DNA of 13,507 nucleotides from Phoronis ovalis (GCA_028565635.1 JAOXYB010106159.1:7577-21083); one strand, 5' to 3'. Positions 1 through 9,062 are shown, counted from the first letter of the stretch. Program-made: numbers and translations. The notes: a model not told the origin generated them from the sequence alone.

Positions 1-44
1 TTGCGGATAGTTTGTAAGTAAAAGGCTTTGTTTTCTCCTTCTAG

Positions 45-3000
45 TCATAACACAGAGAAAGTCGTCTATTTTCTGCTGCTGGACAGGAAGTTACGAAACC
101 CAAGCACAGAGGATGAATATGAAGTCAAGACTCGCTCCAATTCGGGTGAGTACATGCAACTTAAATTTTTGGTTGGTTTTAAATTCCCTAATGTAACTCT
201 TTCTGGAGTTTCAAGTTCCATCCACCAGGCATATTATAAAATGTGAGCTAAAGTGTCAGCTACAATTTATAGGAGGTTTATAGGCTAAAATTGTTTGTCA
301 AGTTCTTAATTTTGCAACAGAAGAAAATAGGCTATTTTACATTGGTGACGTAGCACCCAAATCTCTATTGGCTAATGTGAGAGACTATTAGACAGTGTAT
401 TACTTGGTGGTTGATAATTTACTACTATATTTTAGCATTAAAGAAGCTGTAATATAATGCAAAATCAACACTATCTATCTGAAAGTATTAGTATTTCTAA
501 ATGTTCTTATTTTGATTGGTAACTTGTAGCGGATCCTCCAAGGAAGCGTGTAGATTCAAGACGATTTCACAGAGAACCCAGATTATCTCTAGGTAATATA
601 AGTGAAGGATCTCCCACCATGCCTAGGAGGGCACTCACAGTTGCTCAAATGTAAGTGCTTTTGCAGGAAACCTTATTTCAAAAAAAGCCAATAAATAAAA
701 TGGGGCAAACACTTTCATGTCCACCCCCTGATAATTTTTAATGGAGTAGCTCTGTAATTGAAAAGGCTATTCAGTCATGTCACCAAATAAATATTGATGT
801 TGAATGTATTATTTATTTTTCTAGTCGAAAGAACAGTTTGTCCTCAAGTCTTTCCAGTCCAGCAAGTTCTCCATATCAAAGTCCGTTAAGTACCCCTCGT
901 GGTACCCCAAGAAGTACCCCACGTAGCACACCCAAGACCACTCCTCGTGCTACACCCTCACCAAGCCCTAATCCTACTCCACCAGGATCGCCCAATGCAC
1001 AAGCAGCTTGGAGATCTAGATTGCATACAATCAAAAATAATTTCTTGGGTTCGCCACGGTTTCACAGACGGAAAGTTCAAGTTTCAGATGAGATATCTAT
1101 GACACCAGATGGCTCACCTGAGTAAGTTTGCATTATAAGGCAGATGGACATTAGTCGTTAAAATGTTAATAATCATAATAGTATACTAGCAAGTGTAGCT
1201 TTTCTTTTCTATGTTAGTTAATGTAAACTCCGCTAAACCTGTAATACTAGAAAGTCTAACATTCCATTTCAATCTTCAGAACATTATGTAAAACAGTGGT
1301 ATGCTACTGAAGCCTACTGAAGCATTTTGTGTAGTATTAAGCATCAATCAATATTTGAACTTAAACAGCAGATATGACAATTCTTAGCCTGATGTTACAG
1401 TAACTGTAATAATGATACTCAATGTTACCTTTAGTTAATTATAATTCATATGAACAGAGAATTTTCTTTATCACAGTTTCATAATTTCAGACTATATGAG
1501 AGAACAATGTTTAGCTACGTGTACCTAACATAATAATTTTTTACTAATTTATATTTTAACTTTCTGTTCTTTGAAATTTTTGCAGATTATCAAAAAAATC
1601 ATGGTTTGGCTCTCTAATGGGTGGAGATAAAGAAGATCAACTTCTTAGTGTTACAATAAGAGAAAAACCTTTTAATCAAATCAAGGCAGAACTGGTGCAT
1701 GCATTCCTAGCTGTAAGTTGTGAGCATAAATACTTAATTGTGTCAGGTTTCGGATGATCCCTGCATCAAGTAGAAATTTGGAAAAGAAATATACATATTG
1801 TTGAATCTTTGGTCAACTTCAGGTTCTGTGTCAATGGAATATTCTATTATACATTGCGCAATACATGATATCATTGTTCCTCAATTGTACCCTTATTACA
1901 TAAGGCACACAATGTGGGGTTTCAAACTTACGAACAAAGAATGGTCCAAGAACATAATTCAGAACTACTTATCCAAAAGATTCTTATCCAAAAGTTATTC
2001 AATACCTGTGGCACATAATTTGGGTATAAACTACAGAGTTATCAAAAAACATGTTTTCCTGTTGTATAATTGGTTTTAAATATACTTGAGGACTGTTAAA
2101 TAGATGGCTACAACAATAACAAAACTTTGTCAGATACAACTTTAACAAATCGTGTGCTATGCAGTATTGTTTGTCAGTTTTACACAACATAAGAAGATTT
2201 TGTTGACACGATACATACAGTAACCATTCTGGCATAATCACATTGATTCTCTGTTTAAATACAGATGAAGAAAGTGTTCACTATAATTTCACAAGAAGTC
2301 TGGGTTAAAAGAAACATTTGATGTCCTGACAACACTTTATAGGTTCTTCAGTAGTAGTGTCATGATGACATCATGTGTTTGTTGATTACATTTTTAATAG
2401 TTAAAACCTCTTTTTAAGTTTTGCAGATTGAGTTAAAGTAAATAATATGCTAGAAGACTTTCTATGCTGTTTATTTGTAGACTCCTGATATAATTCATAC
2501 CGTGGTGTCACCGACATCATTCAGAGCGGAATATCGCAGATCAGGTGGATCATCCGTGTTTAGTCGTAACATCAAGTTTCAAGTCGATATCATTGCATCA
2601 AAAGACGAAGCAAACGTGTTCATCGTTACTTTCATCCTTCTTGCAGGTATGCCTGTACCATATCATTCTGTGTGTCATTTTGCTTTTCCCCAATGAAATG
2701 TGATGTATAAACTAAATGATGGCCACAAGCAAAGCAAGAAAAATACTCAACAAGACACTCAAAAACTTATTTCAATCGCTAGGCAACTTTTGAATTTAAA
2801 ACTTCACTTGTTTCTTGTCGACTATAATTGTAGGACCAGCACGGCGTTTCAAGAGATTATGTGAAATTTTACAGTCAGTTTTACTTTCAACAAGAAGCGT
2901 ACGGACAGGTAGCGATCTTCTTGGCAGTGATGGTGTTTCGTCTTGTTCCTCGTCATCTTTTAGCTCTGAAAGGGATCGAATTTCACCAACAATATCTGCA

Positions 3001-3383
3001 GGGAATGGAGAGGATGAAGTAACTTGTTTAGTAGTATCTTGAAACTTTACTATAGATAATAACCTGTTACCTCTCATTGTTGCTGCATGCTCCATGCTGA
3101 GTCCCACCTGGCACATCATATGAAATGCTATGTGGCTAAGTACATTGCAACTCCGCAGCCATAATGTAGAACCCCACAGCACTATTTGAATGTAATACGT
3201 GATTCACTAAAAAGCTTACAAAAAATATGTTTCAAAGTGCCAAGAATTTCTAAAAACTGTGTCATTATGTCATTATAGGTATTTTTGCGAGCACCGCCTA
3301 CTCCAAAGCGAGAAGCAAGGACCATCGCAAATGGATCAAGGAAAGCATTGTTAGAGCCACGTAGCTTTCAAGACAAAGTCTGA
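45..3383 (+). CDS. BRSK: BRSK/SAD-family Ser/Thr kinase, C-terminal part (5' exons outside window)
   Basis: This is the C-terminal portion of a BR serine/threonine (SAD) kinase, an AMPK-related kinase that controls neuronal polarity and presynaptic assembly. Coding exons read from splice signals and frame are 45-145, 530-650, 825-1121, 1586-1712, 2481-2646, 2834-3018 and 3279-3383. They join in frame to give 366 residues and a stop; the first base of 45-145 completes a codon begun upstream. Family landmarks in order are [12 protein letters not shown] (61-96), DPPRKRVDS (exon 2), RRALTVAQ, a long S/T-P linker, AWRSRL then [11 protein letters not shown] (exon 3), [15 protein letters not shown] (exon 4), [14 protein letters not shown]...IKFQVDI (exon 5) and [20 protein letters not shown] (exon 6). 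From KSWFGS onward this matches the AIS-KA1 region known in BRSK2, which restrains the kinase and binds membranes. The catalytic domain is absent only because the window starts late. Family assignment is very secure. BRSK1 versus BRSK2 does not apply if, as is usual in invertebrates, there is a single copy. Confidence 0.93.
889..960 (+). repeat. 12-bp tandem repeat coding for x-T-P-R/K in the BRSK linker
   Basis: Six consecutive 12-nt units lie in BRSK coding exon 3 (889-900, 901-912, 913-924, 925-936, 937-948, 949-960). Each encodes a four-residue unit of small residue, Thr, Pro, then Arg, Lys or Ser: [25 protein letters not shown] looser [12 protein letters not shown] run follows. BRSK proteins in general have a Pro/Ser-rich linker between the UBA-like and KA1 regions. 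The regular 12-bp period here suggests local expansion by duplication. Each unit is a potential proline-directed phosphorylation site with a flanking basic residue. Confidence 0.85.
1713..2480 (+). other. BRSK intron, 768 bp, with a 15-bp tandem duplication
   Basis: The largest BRSK intron in the window runs from donor CTGTAAGT (GT at 1713) to acceptor TTTGTAG ending at 2480, in phase 0. It contains a stop-free stretch at about 1798-2079. I regard this as chance because it lies between two well-supported coding exons and has AT-rich, low-complexity composition. A direct duplication, CTTATCCAAAAG plus three further bases, occupies 1968-1982 and 1983-1997. I see nothing else. Confidence 0.7.
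2834..3042 (+). CDS. BRSK: BRSK penultimate exon, or alternative terminal exon if the next intron is retained
   Basis: The exon starts after the acceptor TTGTAG at 2828-2833 and completes the Gly codon begun at 2646. It encodes the last helix of the KA1 region ([20 protein letters not shown]) and then a Ser/Asp-rich tail. Read straight through, the frame ends at TGA 3040-3042, giving a tail ending in VTCLVVS (339 residues in the window). Alternatively a donor at 3019 (GAA|GTAACT) removes the last eight codons and joins in phase 0 to 3279. Which form is used cannot be settled from sequence. Either way the Ser-rich segment is kept. Confidence 0.7.
3279..3383 (+). CDS. BRSK: Candidate last coding exon of BRSK
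   Basis: The acceptor ATTATAG ends at 3278. A phase-0 frame of 34 codons then runs to TGA at 3381-3383, starting [19 protein letters not shown] and ending RSFQDKV. This phase is compatible with the donor at 3019, the intron being 260 bp. The composition (basic, with Pro and Ser) looks like protein rather than chance AT-rich sequence, and the local GC content is higher than around it. The other two phases stop earlier. The acceptor's pyrimidine tract is only moderate, and I cannot confirm the C-terminus against homologues from memory. Confidence 0.5.
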   Translation, partial: VFLRAPPTPKREARTIANGSRKALLEPRSFQDKV

Positions 3384-4226
3384 CAGCATACTGAAGCAAT
3401 ATGGAGTCATCATACATACTGTAAATATCAATCATGTGGACTGACTTGAATACTTAGCATTTACGATTAGAACAGTAGTCAAAGAGAGGGATAAGTGTGG
3501 GATGTGGAAGTGCATGTACGTAATTCATACAGCTGACCAGTATCCATGTTGTGTAGCATAGGACAAAGATGATACGCTTGTATGTCATGTATCAATTCAT
3601 GCAGACATGTCCTTATTCAAAAAAACTATAGTTAGTAAAAGTTGTCAAAGCAGAATTCTGAAACTTTAGTAAAAGTTGAAGTTCGTGCAATTTTTGCTGT
3701 AAATGATGTATGAACATGTTTTCCTAAATCAATCTTCTATAACCAAATTCTACTAAATTCGTAAATGAGAAAACACAGGTAGATAACCGGACAACAATAA
3801 CATATTTTACCACGATAGCTATTTGTACTGAAACAGTGGATGTTGCCAACTATTGTCAACTGGCAACCATTTGTACTTGTAAACTGTAAAGAAATATTTT
3901 ACTTTAAAATTAAAATTCGAATTGAACGCAGTCGGGCAGGGCCAGTGGCAGGTGCGGTTTCAGCAAAATTTAGCCCAGTGCGAAATACTTCTGCTATGTT
4001 TAATGGAATGTACACCTTTTAAAATAGAATGCATATATAGAAAGAGATTCCTGCTCTCTATTGCATTTTATGTATTCTTACTATATTTTTAAAATTAATA
4101 TTATATACAAGTAACACATTGTGTAACTTCATAAGACAAATGAAGAATGTACCAACTAGTTATTGTCTTTATACTGTATAGGAAAATATACAATTATGCT
4201 AAGAAGAAGATGATAAATGCTGTTAT
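3384..4226. other. Intergenic/3' UTR region between convergent BRSK and the 251-aa gene
   Basis: This is AT-rich sequence between two genes that point at each other, so it should contain both 3' UTRs and polyadenylation sites. No canonical AATAAA is evident on the + strand. An ATTAAA variant lies at 3909-3914 and is only a weak candidate. The phrase TAGTAAAAGTTG occurs twice near 3633 and 3668. A 60-codon open stretch at 3840-4022 has no family resemblance and is probably chance. Confidence 0.5.
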
Positions 4227-4982
4227 TTACTGTTTTTCTTCATGAACACAAGCTTCATTGTAAATCTCTTCAAAAGTCAAGTTTTTAGGTAAAATGCCAT
4301 TTCGTCTTAAATATTTTATGCAACGCATTTGTTGATTTACATCTGGGTAGATAACAGTTTCGTCTGTTTCTTCTCGTAACTTAAGCTCAATTTCTGTATG
4401 ATCCACAAGACTTCCACGCCTACCAGTATCCCACCTTGTTTCTGGCATAGAATAGAATCTCCCAATTTTTGAACATCCTTCGCCATATTCCCTAGCGCTT
4501 GACATCAGATGGCGCTGGTGAACACAGGTTCCACGCGAAGGATCTGTTTGTGTTCCAAATAAATCCATCCAGGGATATTCCGAGCTCGATGAACGTGGGC
4601 TTTGTTGTTTATTTATACATTTATCAAACTGCTCTGACATAGTTCGATCAATTTTTTTGCCTCTGGTCACCGCTTTAAAATCTTTTCCGATATCTCGCCT
4701 AGGATCACTATTAAGCTCGCAAGGAAGTTCACGTTTTTCCAAAGCAAATTCACTTTCGGGATTTTCGCTCCAAAATAATTCACTTTTCAGCATAGTAGCT
4801 CCTATGTTTGTTTCTCCAGTAGTTGGCACTGGTATATCGCCATAGTTTCCAAACCTTCCCGACTTGTTTCCACATTTTCTAATATCTGTTGGCTGCGTCA
4901 GTGTTGACGATTCGATGCCACAGCAATCTCTGTCAAGTTTTATCCTCTTTGACAGGCTTTCACAATATTCATCTACATCCAT
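4227..4982 (-). CDS. Uncharacterised single-exon protein, 251 aa, predicted nuclear
   Basis: I do not recognise this protein. It is one uninterrupted 251-codon frame, with the ATG at 4980-4982. An in-frame TAA lies 18 bases upstream of the ATG, which supports this start if the message is unspliced there. It is hydrophilic, with no signal peptide or membrane segment. Visible features are SKRIKLDR at residues 11-18, close to the c-Myc-type nuclear signal KRVKLD; an SPRSSSSEYPWMDLFG segment (residues 128-143) with a YPWM tetrapeptide; a charged stretch ELKLREETDE (199-208); and an end rich in conserved-looking aromatics and acids (CIKYLRRNGILP, then LTFEEIYNEACVHEE, 221-249). The C-terminal 45 residues look helical and may be a binding module. 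The gene is tail-to-tail with BRSK. It could also be a lineage-specific gene. Coding reality is likely because an open frame of this length is rare by chance in DNA this AT-rich. Confidence 0.7.
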   Translation of the reverse strand: MDVDEYCESLSKRIKLDRDCCGIESSTLTQPTDIRKCGNKSGRFGNYGDIPVPTTGETNIGATMLKSELFWSENPESEFALEKRELPCELNSDPRRDIGKDFKAVTRGKKIDRTMSEQFDKCINKQQSPRSSSSEYPWMDLFGTQTDPSRGTCVHQRHLMSSAREYGEGCSKIGRFYSMPETRWDTGRRGSLVDHTEIELKLREETDETVIYPDVNQQMRCIKYLRRNGILPKNLTFEEIYNEACVHEEKQ

Positions 4983-5030
4983 TGCTTTATAATTTCCTTA
5001 GTTCCCTGGAGAATTTAAATTCTAAAGAAA
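4983..5030 (-). promoter_or_regulatory. Possible 5' UTR splice acceptor(s) of the 251-aa gene
   Basis: Just upstream of the ATG on the - strand is a strong pyrimidine tract, GCGTTTTTCTTTAG, with AG at 5022-5023. A second AG follows in TTCTCCAG (5006-5007). Either would place the start codon a few dozen bases into an exon that follows a 5' noncoding exon further right. An in-frame TAA between these acceptors and the ATG means the upstream exon would not add coding sequence. No matching upstream exon can be identified. Confidence 0.3.
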
Positions 5031-5631
5031 AACGCAGTTCTGAACTAGTTAGTGCGCTAATTAAATAATGGGATTACAGGTAAAATTTGTAAAAATAACA
5101 CGATGAATCAATTAACTAGTTAAAAAAATGTCTTTCTTCTTTACGAAATAAATGCCAATATAAATATCTGATTTTTTAGTTTGTCACAACAGATACGCTT
5201 GACTACATATATAGTACTGATTGATTTTTTTACATGTAAAATGTACACCTTTCTATAAACTGTCCTGTTTGTTACGAGGTTTGTTATCGATTTCAGCAAT
5301 CAAGACGTAATTAACATATATTGCGTGGGATCGATGGACAACTTGTTATCATGGGAAGAATTTGAACTTTGATTATTAGATTACACAAGGTGAATAAAAA
5401 CATCTAGATCCGGGAGCTAGATTCTTAATAATCCAAGTCACGCCAGTCTTCAGTTGTATGTTTATATATATCATAAGAGTCTTAAATAATTAAGTGTCTT
5501 GCTGAAAGTTTTTCTCTTTTTTTACGCTCTTGTTTTCGGTGGTAATATAAACAGAATAAACAGAACACTATCTTGTGCCGTATCTTGTACTACAAACTGT
5601 AATAATATTTTTGCAGTTTTTATAATTGCTA
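5031..5631. other. Intergenic stretch without recognisable genes
   Basis: This is AT-rich sequence upstream of the - strand gene. I see no stop-free frame of note, no repeat family and no clear core promoter. Promoter elements of the 251-aa gene may lie here but cannot be pointed to. Confidence 0.5.
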
Positions 5632-5811
5632 GTTATAAATAACAAGGGAATGCTGTACTATGATATGTACCGGCCCTACAATCGCTTCAAATTCAACTTT
5701 TCTTGTATACTCCAGTGCCTCGACAGTCATGCCATTCCTATTTGGAAATGTTTGATAGTCTACTTTGAGAAGTCCAGTAGTTGCAGTGACTCTATATGAG
5801 CATGTTCTAGT
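5632..5811 (-). CDS. Candidate exon or coding remnant, unrecognised
   Basis: On the - strand a 60-codon frame is open between TAA (5812-5814) and TAG (5629-5631). Its translation has balanced, protein-like composition, including GLLKVDYQTFPNRNG, then an internal ATG at 5728-5730 giving MTVEALEYTRKVEFEAIVGP. A possible donor GTACAT follows that GP (GT at 5670-5669), and an AG acceptor lies near 5796. Local GC content is clearly above the surrounding intergenic DNA. Against a real exon: the acceptor's pyrimidine tract is poor, and the + strand of the same segment is also open for 45 codons from the ATG at 5662. It may be one exon of an unseen gene, a decayed transposon or pseudogene, or chance. 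I recognise no family. Confidence 0.25.
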
Positions 5812-5814
5812 TTA

Positions 5815-6587
5815 ATTTTGTCTTGTGTTGCCTCGACACTCTTGGTCCCGGAGCTTCAGTTTCCTAATGCAACTAGGGTATGTCTTAGCGGATAATAAAC
5901 ACCGAACGTGTATGTTGATTTAATGTTGATTTAATATATTGACGAAGTTGTTTGTCTATTAACAAGTATCAATAAACTCTTCAAACATTCTCACACATTC
6001 ATAGTTCACTTAAAATCATAGTAAGCAAACAAAATCATGACGTGGTTCCTAGTGCTCCTTTATAATTTATTTTTCTGATTAAATGTTTAACGCGAAGTAC
6101 TTGTTTGTTTGCTTGAAAACTCAAGGACACGGTGTTACTCTTAGTTGACATTAACTCATTTCTATTCACTTAATTTTTTTAAATGTGCTTTTCATCAAAA
6201 AAATAATTAATGGGAATTCCATTGAAGTTAGTACTACAGCGGGAAAAAGTCTAAAGCTTTGCAAACAATTACCTCAGGCAATCCAATTTCGAATGAATAT
6301 AAAATTTATTCCTGGCATTTTGAAGGAACATTCCTGCATTTTGTAGGAGGTGGCTGCTCATTTTTGACTTTGTGGATATTTTAATTATTTTTTCTGAAAT
6401 TGTACGACATATTTTCTACAAAATGTAGAAATCGATACATACGCTTGTGTCTACACAGCAAAAAAAACGATTTTTCAAAGCAAGACCATATATTTTTTTA
6501 ACATCCACCCAATTTTGTTGAAATTAAGGAAAATTAAATACGGATCTTTTATATTTCAATTGACTACTACCTTGTTTTTAATTAGTC
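5815..6587. other. Intergenic stretch without recognisable genes
   Basis: This is AT-rich sequence with poly-A and poly-T runs. Small structures seen are a perfect 8-bp inverted repeat, TTTCTACA (6413-6420) and TGTAGAAA (6424-6431), and a short imperfect duplication of TTCCTG..ATTTTG near 6312-6350. No coding signal was found on either strand. Confidence 0.5.
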
Positions 6588-6620
6588 GTGTGTGTGTGTG
6601 TGCGCGTGTGTGTTGTGTGT
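6588..6620. repeat. GT/TG dinucleotide microsatellite (imperfect)
   Basis: A run of alternating GT is interrupted by one GCGC block and one TT. Alternating purine-pyrimidine tracts of this kind are common polymorphic simple repeats in animal genomes. No gene lies on either side within several hundred bases. Confidence 0.9.
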
Positions 6621-7357
6621 TATCACCAATACCCATACTGGATGGAAGAAAAGAGTCTGGGAGGCACCTTTATGTCACCTGACGAGTTGATGCCTCACGT
6701 CTGTTTTTTCCGATATTAGACATTTGCTATTATAAGCAAAATGTTTTGTTTTTGTCACTGAAGATATCTTGGTCGTGGATTTAAGATTTCTTGCCAAGAT
6801 GATTTTTTAACACAACGGCAGACATAACGTACCCTTTAGAAATGTAAAGATTAAATTAAAGAAAAGTTACAAGTCTACCGAACGGAATTATCAAAATACC
6901 AAATTTGCTGCGGAAAATATTTTTTCTTGCCGATTATATGTAACAAAATTCGTATCTATTATACAAATAACGACATTAAGAAAGAAGTCAATCAATGTAG
7001 CTACGCTACGGATTTTTTAAGCATTGAAAATCACATGTGTAATAGCGGGACGCTGGCACTTGCATTTTTATTACGTATTACTAACAAGTGAATTTCGTAA
7101 GCAATAAATCTAACATCACTGCCTTAACTTCGTTACGTCATTGTCATAATTTCAAATAACAAGAGCAAGCGTACGTGTAATATGTTGATCACATTGCGGA
7201 TATAGTTATCCTTATATCTTAAATGCAAATATTGATCGTTTCGTCATTTGAACTCTTATTTTTTATAAATTTTTAGATTTCATTATTGATAACCTAAGCA
7301 TGAATATACTTGATTTTTCTTTATTCATTTTTTCATGTTGTGTAATATAATATTATA
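6621..7357. other. Intergenic stretch without recognisable genes
   Basis: This is AT-rich sequence with no convincing open frames, RNA genes or repeats other than homopolymer runs. Confidence 0.5.
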
Positions 7358-7492
7358 TTCTAATTTTAAGATTCTTTGTTAATTTCTCGTGCAGATTAAA
7401 TATTAAGGGTACTGAGTTTGAATACATCGCATCTACAAAGCTAAATGACCAGTGCTTCTATGCATATGAAACAACTGGAATAAAATAAAATA
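7358..7492. repeat. Diverged direct repeat, copy A
   Basis: This copy contains TTCTAATTTTAAGAT followed by ATATTAAGGGTACTGAGTTT, AATACAT, CTAAATGACCAGTG, TCTATGCATA and GAAACAAC. The same words recur in the same order in the copy at 7629-7760, roughly 265 bp downstream, with substitutions and small indels. It is non-coding with stops in all frames. It is probably part of a dispersed element or an old local duplication. Confidence 0.75.
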
Positions 7493-7628
7493 GCTTAATA
7501 ATAAGCCACTTTAAAACAATAAACATTTTTTGGACACCACCGAACGTAGATAACGCAATTCACAAAAATGCAACATTTACGTATTTTTCTCACCAGCTTC
7601 TCTCGCGGAAACCGACTTAAGTATTATA

Positions 7629-7760
7629 ATTCTAATTTGGATAGTTTAAGATACAAATCAGATATTAAGGGTATTGAGTTTCAATACATTAACTCTATAA
7701 GCTCCTGATAACTAAATGACCAGTGTGTCTATGCATAAGAAACAACCGAAATGAAATATT
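7629..7760. repeat. Diverged direct repeat, copy B
   Basis: This is the second copy of the repeat at 7358-7492. Shared blocks are TTCTAATTT..., ATATTAAGGGTATTGAGTTT, AATACAT, CTAAATGACCAGTG, TCTATGCATA and GAAACAACC. Copy B carries a short insertion (CTCCTGATAA region) that copy A lacks, and copy A has changes B lacks, so the duplication is not recent. Confidence 0.75.
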
Positions 7761-8781
7761 TTTATTATGTCAAAGAATTTTAACTAAAATATTTATTTTT
7801 CTCGCAGTGACGTGATGTAAAAGGTAAATTAACAATATAATTATTTTCATAGTATTATTGCGTGTATGTTTATGACAAATTAATTACACCTGCATTTGTG
7901 TTTCTTTGAAATAATTTAGACATGCATTGTTATTTGTTTCAATGTCTGCGTATTATGTATACTACAGGTATTCAATACATATATAATTTCTTTAGAAACA
8001 TATTAAAAGTTACCTGTGTAGATTTAATATACCTGATCAGGTAACTGTATCACAGTACATTTGGTATAGAGAATGACCCCACACCGTGAGACCGGCTTCA
8101 TACGCTTTAGTTACACTTTAAATTATATTACTAGACCTAGGTGAAGGAACAAGCCCTCTATGCCAGTTGAAACTGTAGCGTTATATTTTTATTTTAAAGC
8201 TGTTTCAAATATTGAAGGAATATTGCAGTAAACACGTGAAAAAAGAGTAATAAATTAAGTTGATTTGTACTATAAGTCCGAGATTATAGTTCTGAATCGG
8301 TGTGCAGTGGCCATTTAAGTTATAGTTATATTGCAAGAGTAGCCAAGTGTACTCTGGACGGAATGGACAAGGGAAGGTGATATTTACCAACAGTCAGGTA
8401 ATGTCAATAAACCTTTGAGTAATCATTCCTATTTATTGTTTTTAAGTAATTACAAATTGTTGACGACAACAATGATTTCCGGACAGGTCCTGAAAGTTCA
8501 TTTCATGGCTATTTATGAAGCAGCGTTAACCAGGGTGTTAATTACAATGATTTTTATTTTCTCACCAGCCACTTAATGTAATGTTGTAGCAACAAAGAAT
8601 GAACCCATGAAATGTTGCAAAACAATTTTTTTATTGTACCGGCAGTTTACACGGTAGAACCAACAAAGATATAATGTATATATTATTCTCAGAAATACAT
8701 TTACATGCAAATGATAATGTGTGTTTTAAACATGTACTATCCGACGTACGGTAATGTAACTCTAGTTCTGCATCAACCTCT
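7761..8781. other. Intergenic stretch upstream of the 469-aa gene; possible 5' noncoding exon
   Basis: No coding sequence is recognisable. A 9-bp inverted repeat, AGTTACCTG (8008-8016) and CAGGTAACT (8038-8046), contains the perfect palindrome ACCTGATCAGGT (8031-8042). A segment of somewhat higher GC ends at 8396 in CAGTCAG|GTAATG, which would serve as a donor. It could be a 5' noncoding exon for the downstream + strand gene, whose first visible coding exon begins right after an acceptor. This is inference only, and no promoter was identified. Confidence 0.35.
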
Positions 8782-8824
8782 CGGGGGGGCAGTCAATATG
8801 AAAGTGGGTACGCATGTTCCAACA
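8782..8824 (+). repeat. Left terminal inverted repeat
   Basis: This is the left end of the element: a seven-G run, then CAGTCAATATG, then AAGTGGGTAC and CATGTTCCAACA. It pairs with 9067-9109 with three mismatches. Confidence 0.85.
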
Positions 8825-8863
8825 AAATTTCGCGTGAGAGGGTATGTTTTTCGAACCGCCGGA

Positions 8864-8883
8864 GCGTAAGGCGCGTTACGCGC
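8864..8883. repeat. GC-rich hairpin inside the inverted-repeat element
   Basis: GCGTAA (8864-8869) pairs with TTACGC (8876-8881), and alternatively GCGCG (8871-8875) pairs with CGCGC (8879-8883) around a TTA loop. The two folds are mutually exclusive. The segment stands out because the surrounding DNA is AT-rich. Confidence 0.6.
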
Positions 8884-9062
8884 TTAGGGTCTGTTTTTTT
8901 GGCTAAAATCACGAAAAGATGTGGTTTTTTGGAGGTGTGACACTTCGTTAGGGGTGTTTTTTCCCAAAAGTCACTTCCTTAAGGGTGTATTTTTTCAAAA
9001 ACTCACTTCCTTAGGGGTGAATTTTCTGCAGAATTTCACTTCGTTAGGGGCTTTTTTGAAAA
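8879..9062. repeat. About 31-bp minisatellite inside the inverted-repeat element
   Basis: The clearest units begin CACTTC(C/G)TTAGGGG at 8941, 8972, 9004 and 9037, with spacings of 31, 32 and 33 bp. Each continues with a T-rich block and an A-rich end. Two more degenerate units precede them at about 8879 and 8910. The gradient from degenerate to well-matched units suggests stepwise tandem growth. Confidence 0.8.

Noticed and set aside
899-1102. Second + strand frame overlapping BRSK exon 3
   Set aside because: It is a frame-shifted shadow of the S/T-P repeat and loses the conserved [11 protein letters not shown] block.
1798-2079. 93-codon open frame on the + strand in a BRSK intron
   Set aside because: It lies between two exons that join perfectly in phase 0, has AT-driven composition (many I, Y, N, K), includes a tandem duplication and shows no family motif.
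2796-3182. 128-codon - strand open frame over the BRSK terminal exons
   Set aside because: It is the antisense shadow of the Ser-rich BRSK exon. The + strand reading has clear homology.
3840-4022. 60-codon open frame downstream of BRSK
   Set aside because: Short, no recognisable motif, located in a likely 3' UTR.
4566-4577. YPWM as evidence of a Hox gene
   Set aside because: No homeodomain is present anywhere nearby and the residues after YPWM are acidic/hydrophobic, unlike Hox linkers. Kept only as a motif note.
8031-8042. Perfect palindrome ACCTGATCAGGT as an operator-like site
   Set aside because: A single 12-bp palindrome in several kilobases is not significant, and no partner gene or known binding family is implied.
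8205-8390. 61-codon - strand open frame
   Set aside because: Composition is typical of AT-rich chance frames and it has no motif. The region makes better sense as a possible noncoding exon on the other strand.
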